Below are positions 36,938-41,886 of a stretch of 41,886 nucleotides of DNA, one piece after another; within the stretch, counting starts at the first letter, position 1; each line of letters opens with the position of its first letter. The notes beneath the pieces were generated by a model that was given only the letters and a program-made list of their open reading frames with translations, was not told the origin of the DNA and did not search any database. This DNA is from Nymphaea colorata. Its lineage: Eukaryota > Streptophyta > Magnoliopsida > Nymphaeales > Nymphaeaceae. The stretch covers positions 1 through 41,886 of the forward strand of contig NW_022204895.1 of NCBI RefSeq assembly GCF_008831285.2, read 5' to 3'. The position numbers and the translations under genes were made by a program.

Positions 36938-37132
36938 TGTAGAAACACACACCAAGATGGAGAGAAAGAGAAGGAACACACAATATACGTGGAAAACCTC
37001 AAAGAGAGGTGAAAAACCACGGAGAAGCTCTAACGTAGGTGCACAACCGCAACCCTAGGAGAGAGAAAATGTTATTCTACTTAATCAACAATTACACCAT
37101 AAGTGATATTAAATAAGAGGGAAAAACGCCTA

Positions 37133-37157
37133 GGGTACCGAGCCACTCTCGGTACCC
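37133..37157. other. LTR hairpin, 10-bp stem
   Basis: GGGTACCGAG, loop CCACT, CTCGGTACCC: perfect inverted repeat in the U3-side part of the LTR. Confidence 0.8.
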
Positions 37158-37169
37158 GTGCCCATGGGA

Positions 37170-37191
37170 CCGGGTCTGGATCCAGACCCGG
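37170..37191. other. LTR 22-bp perfect palindrome
   Basis: CCGGGTCTGGA is followed directly by its reverse complement. Pairing extends outward through GGGA/TTCCC with one unpaired base. It lies about 24 bp from the element-sense start of the LTR, which suggests a U3 regulatory or transcript structure, but function is unknown. Confidence 0.8.
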
Positions 37192-37209
37192 TTCCCTATA
37201 CATGATATG

Positions 37210-38688
37210 TTAACACTCCCCCTCAAGCTTGGCATACATGTCAAACATGCCAAGCTTGCTTACATTTTTCTCGAATTGAGATGTACATAAGGCTTTGGTT
37301 AGAACATCTGCAATTTGATCTTCAGACTTCATATAAGGTAGGATCAACTCCTTTGAATCTATGCGTTCCCGTATGAAGTGGCGATCAATCTCCACATGTT
37401 TAGTTCTGTCATGCAGAACGGGATTATTCGCAAGATTAATTGCAGACTTGTTGTCGCAGTACATCCTCATCTTCTCTTCTGTTTCAACACCAATATCTGT
37501 TAGGAGAATCTTTAACCATAACATTTCTGTAACTCCCATAGCCACAACACTGGATCTAGAGCATACTTCCTGCCTCTTACTTCTCCAAACAACCAGGTTA
37601 CCCCCCAGAAAGATGCAGTACCCTGTGGTAGACCTCCTAGTATCAGTACATCCTGCCCAATCTGCGTCAGAGTATCCTTCAATATTAAGTTGGTCTTGCT
37701 GAGTATAGAGTAATCCTTTTCCTGGGTCATTCTTTAGGTACCCCAACACTCTTTCTGCACTCTTCCAGTGACAATCAGTAGGAGCATGCATAAACTGACT
37801 CAACACATTCACAACATAAGTAATATCAGGGCGAGTAAGAGTAAGATAGATGAGTTTACCAACCAGCCTCTGATACCGCCCTTTTCCTTCCTCATCTAGG
37901 ATGTTACCAGTTTTGATGCTTATCTTTGTACCAGACTCCATTGGAGTTAGAAAGGGTCTGCACCCAAGTTTGCCTGTCTCCTTTAGAAGATCCAGAGTGT
38001 ATTTCCTTTGGCTCATAACCAGCCCTGTCTCTGACCGAGCAATCTCTATCCCCAGAAAGTACCTTAGTTTACCAAAATCTTTAAGATCAAATTCAGCAGC
38101 TAACCTCTCCTTCATCTTCTTTTTCTCTTCTTCATCGTCACCTGTGACTATCATATCATCAACATACACAAGAAGAAGACTCACCAGGCCATCTCTCTGC
38201 TTAATGAATAGGGTGTGATCACCATTTCCCTGTTTGTATCCATTTGTCTTCATCACTATCCTCAGTCTTTCAAACCATGCTCTAGGAGACTGCTTTAATC
38301 CATACAAGGCTTTCTTGAGATGACAGCATTTCCCGCTTTGAACATATCCAGGAGGCATACTCATATAGACCTCTTCTTCTAGATGGTCATTCAGGAATGC
38401 GTTCTTAACATCAAGTTGATCCATGCTCCACCCCTTTTTCACGGCAAGAGCTAATATGACCCTCACAGTTTTCAGTTTGGCAACAGGGGCAAAGGTTTCA
38501 AGATAATCAATACCATATTTCTGGCTGAACCCCTTTGCAACAAGCCGAGCCTTATACCTTTCCACAGTACCATCTGGTTTGTACTTCACATTGAACACCC
38601 ACTTTGAACCAACTAAATGAGTCCCTTTGGGAATATCCACAGCTTCCCAAGTGTCATTCTTTGCCAAGGGATTCATCTCCTCTGTCAT
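37210..38688 (-). CDS. Reverse transcriptase and RNase H segment (492 aa)
   Basis: Numbering from the first in-frame Met at 38,688. Reverse transcriptase: NDTWEAVDIPKG (11-22), KWVFNVKYKPDG, YKARLVAKGFSQ, catalytic D93 in DVKNAFLN, KALYGLKQSPRAW (126-138) and the YVDD box at 175-178. RNase H: D341 in GYSDADWAG, RRSTTGYC, D412 in CDNKSAI, HVEIDRHFIRE and YMKSEDQIADVLTKAL (452-467). Between S380 and V381 the usual SSAEAEY motif is shortened to SSVVAMG, so the catalytic Glu of RNase H is absent. The reading frame runs through the polypurine tract and stops at TAA inside the 3' LTR. Confidence 0.93.
   Translation of the reverse strand: MTEEMNPLAKNDTWEAVDIPKGTHLVGSKWVFNVKYKPDGTVERYKARLVAKGFSQKYGIDYLETFAPVAKLKTVRVILALAVKKGWSMDQLDVKNAFLNDHLEEEVYMSMPPGYVQSGKCCHLKKALYGLKQSPRAWFERLRIVMKTNGYKQGNGDHTLFIKQRDGLVSLLLVYVDDMIVTGDDEEEKKKMKERLAAEFDLKDFGKLRYFLGIEIARSETGLVMSQRKYTLDLLKETGKLGCRPFLTPMESGTKISIKTGNILDEEGKGRYQRLVGKLIYLTLTRPDITYVVNVLSQFMHAPTDCHWKSAERVLGYLKNDPGKGLLYTQQDQLNIEGYSDADWAGCTDTRRSTTGYCIFLGGNLVVWRSKRQEVCSRSSVVAMGVTEMLWLKILLTDIGVETEEKMRMYCDNKSAINLANNPVLHDRTKHVEIDRHFIRERIDSKELILPYMKSEDQIADVLTKALCTSQFEKNVSKLGMFDMYAKLEGEC
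37216..37224 (-). other. Polypurine tract (GAGGGGGAG)
   Basis: In element sense GAGGGGGAG directly precedes the LTR start TGTTAACA. This is the expected primer for plus-strand DNA synthesis. It also encodes the last residues of pol. Confidence 0.88.
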
Positions 38689-38697
38689 GGCCTGTAG

Positions 38698-41034
38698 TCA
38701 TTTAGGATCCTCTCTAGCATCTTCCACACACCTGGGAATAACAGACTTAGACAAGGATGTTATAAAGCATTTGTAATTCTTACTCAATTTCGCATAAGAG
38801 ACAAATCTCTGAATAGGATGAGAAGTACAAGACCTGGTGCCCTTGCGCAGGGCTATAGGAAGCTCTTCATTGATTAGACTTGGGTCATCCGGGGAGCTCA
38901 CAGGATTGGGATTGGTTACATCAACATTTTCAATCACATCTGTCTTCTTCCTTCTGTACACCTGGCCAAACAAATGATCACGGGCTGTAGGCTGATTATC
39001 AACAAGACCCTCGTCCATGTGACGGTCTCTATCATCTCTGACTGTGTCTGCCACACTGTCACTGGCCTTGTAATCCAAGAAATCCGTAAACTGAATCAAC
39101 TGATTTGAGGAATACTCTTCACTACTGTGCCCTAGATACTCCCCCTGAAGAGGATTCACATGAAAGTATGCCTCATGTTCATGGAAGGTGACGTCCCGAG
39201 AAACATAGACTTTAGAGGTGGTAGGATCAACACATTTGTATCCCTTCTGAGTGGAGGAATACCCCAGGAAGACAGCCTTGACAGACCGAGGATCAAGTTT
39301 CTTGAGGGTGAGACTATGGTCATGAACAAAACAGACACACCCGAACACCCGAGGAGTAAGAGGCCAGGGATTCTGAGTAGGCCAAAGCATAGAGTACGGG
39401 GAATGGCCCTGCAACACACGGGTAGGCATACGGTTGATAAGGTGGGCACTAGTGAGAAACACATCACCCCAGTAGCGCTTGGGAACCTGACGATGGAACA
39501 GAAGGGCCCGGGTAACATCAAGCAAATGGCGATTCTTCCGTTCAGCCACGCCATTTTGGGGAGGTGTGTAACTACATGACGTTTCATGAACAATACCCTT
39601 GCTCTTCAAGAAATCATCTAGGGATTGAGAGACATACTCTCTAGCATTATCGGTGCGAAAAGCTTGGACAGACGTCTGAAACTGAGTCTCAACAAAGGCC
39701 ACAAAGTTTTTGACAATAACGGGAACTTCACTACGTTCTTTCAACAGATACACGAACGTACAACGGGAGTAATCATCAATAAGTTTCATAAAGTAATGAA
39801 AACCACGACAAGTGGGTACTCCCGAAGGACCCCAAACATCAGAATGAACCAAAGCAAATGGACGAGTGGTTTTATTGAATGAAATAGGGTACGAGGCCCT
39901 AACCTGTTTAGCCAACTGACACACTTCACAGGTGAAGGAGTCCATGGAAACAGAATGAAACAAACTAGGAAACAACTTCTTAATCAATGGAAACGGAAGA
40001 TGACCAAGCCTCTCGTGCCATCGCATAATAGTAGATCTGTCTTCTACGCCTGACAACTGTCCACTAGTGGCTGAAATAAAAGCGGACGCAACCTGCACAG
40101 GCAGTCTGTAGAGTCCATCAATAGCCGAACCAATCCCAATCTTCTGCCCCGTCACCAAGTCCTGCAGAAAACACCGATCAGCAGAAAAGATCAGATTACA
40201 GTTCAGTTCTTTAGTAATACTGCTGACAGATAGCAAATTCACAGGAATATTGGGAACATGAAGAGCATTATGAAGACAGTATTTATTTAACAAGGACAAA
40301 CTCCATTTTCCAGCCACAGAGATAGAAGAACCATCAGCCATAGATACACGTTGCTGCCCCGAAGACAATTTGTATTCTTGGAACATCTTACGGTCCCCTG
40401 TCATATGATGCGTAGCACCACTGTCAACAATCCAATCACCATGTGAGGAATTAGCTTGGTCACTAGTGGCCACGAGAGCTTGGGCTAACTTAGCCCCCTC
40501 AGACGTGGAAGTATCCTCCTGAGTAGTAGACAGCCGGCTGATATACGCTTGCAGTTCTTTGATTTGATCGGAGGAAAGCTTCGATTTGGCAACATTTGAA
40601 GGACTACTCTGACTAGGCTCAGGCACAGAAGGACTCCGGCGGCTAGAAGGAGGACGACCCCGGACAAGACGCCTCTCAGGATGAAGATCCCAACAAAAAT
40701 CAACAGAATGTCCTGATTTGTTGCAATGGCTACACCGCCGAACAGGACGCTGTCCAATCCCAGAAGCACGACTAACAAAGGCTGAAGGAGAACTCCCCTG
40801 ACTGGTGTCAATATGCATCACCTGTCGACGTTGTTCCTCAGATTCCACACGGGCATACACCTCTTCAATTCCGGGGACCTCGTCACAATTGAGAATTTGG
40901 CTCCTAATGGATTCAAATTCATCGCGTAAGCCTCCGAGGAAAAGAAACGTCCGATCCATCCATTCTTTGTCCCAGTACAAGGCATGATCAGACCCACAGT
41001 GCCAGTCATCATTCACATGGTAGTCAAGTTCCTT
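38698..41034 (-). CDS. Gag C-terminus, protease and integrase segment
   Basis: The open segment lies between the two TGA stops; the first ATG is at 41,016, giving 772 residues. Numbering from that Met: rest of gag (1-90) with FLGGLRDEFESIRSQIL; CCHC zinc knuckle CSHCNKSGHSVDFC at 95-108, which binds RNA; aspartic protease DSGAT at 198-202; pre-integrase zinc motif with H334, H339, C363 and C366; integrase core with D393 (HSDVWG), D456 (RTDNA) and E492 (NGVAERKN), where D456 and E492 are separated by the classic 35 residues; then the C-terminal region with FLGYSSTQKGYKCVDP and VYVSRDVTFHE. All catalytic residues look intact. It would not be translated from the gag start without readthrough of the upstream TGA. 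The TGA at 38,698-38,700 cuts it off from reverse transcriptase. Confidence 0.92.
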   Translation of the reverse strand, partial: KELDYHVNDDWHCGSDHALYWDKEWMDRTFLFLGGLRDEFESIRSQILNCDEVPGIEEVYARVESEEQRRQVMHIDTSQGSSPSAFVSRASGIGQRPVRRCSHCNKSGHSVDFCWDLHPERRLVRGRPPSSRRSPSVPEPSQSSPSNVAKSKLSSDQIKELQAYISRLSTTQEDTSTSEGAKLAQALVATSDQANSSHGDWIVDSGATHHMTGDRKMFQEYKLSSGQQRVSMADGSSISVAGKWSLSLLNKYCLHNALHVPNIPVNLLSVSSITKELNCNLIFSADRCFLQDLVTGQKIGIGSAIDGLYRLPVQVASAFISATSGQLSGVEDRSTIMRWHERLGHLPFPLIKKLFPSLFHSVSMDSFTCEVCQLAKQVRASYPISFNKTTRPFALVHSDVWGPSGVPTCRGFHYFMKLIDDYSRCTFVYLLKERSEVPVIVKNFVAFVETQFQTSVQAFRTDNAREYVSQSLDDFLKSKGIVHETSCSYTPPQNGVAERKNRHLLDVTRALLFHRQVPKRYWGDVFLTSAHLINRMPTRVLQGHSPYSMLWPTQNPWPLTPRVFGCVCFVHDHSLTLKKLDPRSVKAVFLGYSSTQKGYKCVDPTTSKVYVSRDVTFHEHEAYFHVNPLQGEYLGHSSEEYSSNQLIQFTDFLDYKASDSVADTVRDDRDRHMDEGLVDNQPTARDHLFGQVYRRKKTDVIENVDVTNPNPVSSPDDPSLINEELPIALRKGTRSCTSHPIQRFVSYAKLSKNYKCFITSLSKSVIPRCVEDAREDPK

Positions 41035-41490
41035 TCACTTAGTCTTTAGGGCTGCAAAGAAAGCGGCTACAGACAAGTCACCCTGTTTAAGAGAGTATAT
41101 GCTACGTTTGATTTGGTACGTACGCAATACTCTCTTCTTACGGCCATACATCCGTGCAAGCACAGTCCACATGTCGTAGGCAGTCGATTTACGCAAGATC
41201 AAAGGCTGAATATCTGCAGAAACAGAACTAATAATCCATACTTTAACCTGACTATCTTCCAACGTCCAAGTAGCCCATCGCGGATCGGTTTTTGAAGGTG
41301 CAGGCTTCTCCCCAGTGATGTAGGGCAGGCGACCACGACTGGTTATCCCAATTTCTAGGGCAGCCGACCAAGAGAGATAGTTATCCTTGTTCAGCCGGAT
41401 GGAGGTGACTTGAACAGGCAAGATCTCGCTCTTGGTATTGCTGCCCGAGTCTAGGGCATCATCGATCTTGAGGGACATCTCCTCGGCCAT
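41035..41490 (-). CDS. Gag N-terminal part, 151 residues before a stop
   Basis: Structural capsid-like protein that packages the element RNA in cytoplasmic particles. The start MAEEMSL at 41,490 has G at -3 and G at +4, a favourable plant context. The frame is open further upstream to a GTG at 41,754, but that part is Arg/Pro/Ala-rich leader translation without an ATG. Typical copia gag signatures follow: IRLNKDNYLSWSAALE, WATWTLEDSQVKVWIISSV, AYDMWTVLARMYG and IYSLKQGDLSVAAFFAALK. TGA at 41,035-41,037 ends it in the middle of the gag domain; the same frame continues in the next segment with the rest of gag. Confidence 0.88.
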   Translation of the reverse strand: MAEEMSLKIDDALDSGSNTKSEILPVQVTSIRLNKDNYLSWSAALEIGITSRGRLPYITGEKPAPSKTDPRWATWTLEDSQVKVWIISSVSADIQPLILRKSTAYDMWTVLARMYGRKKRVLRTYQIKRSIYSLKQGDLSVAAFFAALKTK

Positions 41491-41776
41491 CACAATCACC
41501 AAGGAGAAAGAATACCCAGCACCAGAGACGACAAACAAGAGGCAGCGGCGCTGGACGGCGCGGGGCGGGAGAGAGCGACGGCGGTGGGCAGCGGTGGCGC
41601 GGGACGGCGGCGGCGCTGAAGTGGGCGACGGCGGCGCTGGACAGCGGCAACGCAGCAGAGAACAACCGCGCTGGACGCGGCGGCGCAGCAGCGGCAGAGA
41701 AAAAAAAACGGCGGAAACAGCAGAGGCAAAAAACGGCGGAAACACGACTATCACACCAACGATCTCTCACGCGTTG
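41491..41776 (-). other. GC-rich untranslated leader between PBS and gag
   Basis: This 286-bp stretch has a very GC-rich core (about 41,540-41,690) in an otherwise moderate element. On the plus strand the octamer gcgctgga recurs at 41,548, 41,634 and 41,668, with gcgctgaa at 41,613, each flanked by ggcgg runs, so it looks like a degenerate short tandem repeat. A direct repeat acggcggaaaca lies at about 41,709 and 41,734. It may carry packaging or translation signals in the RNA; that role is not shown by the sequence. Confidence 0.7.
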
Positions 41777-41788
41777 GCTCTGATACCA
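41777..41788 (-). other. Primer-binding site for initiator Met-tRNA
   Basis: In element sense TGGTATCAGAGC directly follows the 5' LTR end TACA. This is the usual plant copia primer-binding site, complementary to the 3' end of initiator methionine tRNA, and it fixes the orientation and the LTR boundary. Confidence 0.95.
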
Positions 41789-41886
41789 TGTAGAAACACA
41801 CACCAAGATGGAGAGAAAGAGAAGGAACACACAATATACGTGGAAAACCTCAAAGAGAGGTGAAAAACCACGGAGAAGCTCTAACC
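41789..41886 (-). repeat. 5' LTR, partial (98 of an expected 278 bp)
   Basis: It begins tgtagaaacac on the plus strand and matches 36,938-37,034 exactly for 97 bases, with one mismatch at the final base of the window. The remaining ~180 bp and the right-hand target-site duplicate lie outside. Confidence 0.95.

Larger units (their letters stand above)
36938..37215 (-). repeat. 3' LTR, complete, 278 bp
   Basis: On the plus strand it begins tgtagaaacac and ends gttaaca, so in element sense it runs TGTTAACA to TACA with the canonical TG...CA ends. The polypurine tract abuts its inner edge. It is identical to the visible part of the other LTR over the first 97 bases from the outer end; the 98th differs (G at 37,035, C at 41,886). 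An AT-rich stretch near 37,100-37,118 could hold the core promoter, but I see no strong TATA box. Confidence 0.93.
37210..41490 (-). pseudogene. Copia gag-pol polyprotein, two stops and RNase H gap
   Basis: From the ATG at 41,490 to the TAA at 37,210-37,212 the frame is continuous over 1,427 codons, with no frameshift. It is interrupted by TGA at 41,035-41,037 and TGA at 38,698-38,700. Gag, protease, integrase and reverse transcriptase domains are otherwise well preserved with their catalytic motifs. A further defect is an apparent loss of a short RNase H segment at about 37,548/37,549. Plant copia elements normally make gag-pol from one long frame, so both stops are read as inactivating mutations rather than programmed signals. 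The terminal stop lies inside the 3' LTR. Confidence 0.9.
36938..41886 (-). mobile_element. Ty1/copia LTR retrotransposon, right end outside window
   Basis: Element parts appear in copia order on the minus strand: LTR, Met-tRNA primer-binding site, gag, protease, integrase, reverse transcriptase, RNase H, polypurine tract, LTR. Integrase precedes reverse transcriptase, which separates copia from gypsy elements. The internal region is 4,573 bp (37,216-41,788); with two 278-bp LTRs the full length would be about 5,129 bp. The element is nested in satellite unit 29. Lineage within copia is not assigned. Coding capacity is broken in three places, so this copy is unlikely to be autonomous. Confidence 0.96.

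Noticed and set aside
36696-37058. A 120-codon frame running from the satellite into the LTR
   Set aside because: It starts at the same TTG as the other units and merely crosses the insertion junction.
41491-41754. An upstream extension of gag by 88 residues rich in Arg, Pro and Ala
   Set aside because: The first codon is GTG and there is no ATG before 41,490. The composition is that of the GC-rich leader.
41432-41863. A plus-strand 143-codon frame across the leader and LTR
   Set aside because: It is antisense to gag and the leader, spans the primer-binding site and LTR boundary, and has no domain.

Overview
The window is nuclear DNA, very probably from a flowering plant. It holds two things: a long AT-rich tandem satellite array (1-36,937) and, inserted into the right-hand end of that array, a Ty1/copia LTR retrotransposon on the minus strand (36,938 to beyond the right edge). 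The plant call rests on the element: its primer-binding site matches the 3' end of initiator Met-tRNA as in plant copia elements, its gag-pol layout is the plant type, and a kilobase-scale satellite carries a nested LTR element. I see no host gene, tRNA, rRNA, CRISPR array or prokaryotic system.

Satellite. Twenty-nine phase anchors (the heptamer ttggtcc) lie between 1,029 and 36,696, with a mean period near 1,274 bp. Each monomer has three AT-rich sub-repeats of about 286-288 bp, each with one TATATAAAT-like motif and usually a T-rich tract, followed by a less AT-rich module of about 415 bp. The module is itself built from 62-bp repeats, three of which carry a clear dyad (hairpin). The array is therefore repetitive at four scales: 62 bp, about 286 bp, about 1.27 kb, and multimers of 2.5 and 3.8 kb.

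Layout of the array. Positions 1-1,028 are a decayed, contracted unit. Units at 1,029-11,365 are divergent, with private indels and one internal 245-bp duplication. Units at 11,366-32,897 are highly homogenised; variants A and B partly alternate, and multimers are recently duplicated (16,439-18,959 = 18,960-21,481; 22,757-26,548 matches 26,549-30,346). Units at 32,898-36,937 become divergent again, and the unit at 35,418 shares variants with the unit at 1,029 that the centre lacks. This is the pattern expected when unequal exchange homogenises the middle of an array and leaves older sequence at its edges. None of the satellite reading frames is convincing: the recurrent 60-76 codon frames start with TTG, not ATG.

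Retrotransposon. Read on the minus strand from high to low coordinates: partial 5' LTR (41,886-41,789), primer-binding site (41,788-41,777), GC-rich leader, gag (ATG at 41,490), protease, integrase, reverse transcriptase, RNase H, polypurine tract (37,224-37,216) and complete 278-bp 3' LTR (37,215-36,938). Gag-pol is one continuous frame broken by two TGA stops (41,035-41,037 and 38,698-38,700) and lacks the RNase H segment that normally holds a catalytic Glu. The two LTRs are identical over 97 of the 98 bases visible, so the insertion is recent, while the coding region is defective. The copy therefore probably moved using proteins from a related intact element.
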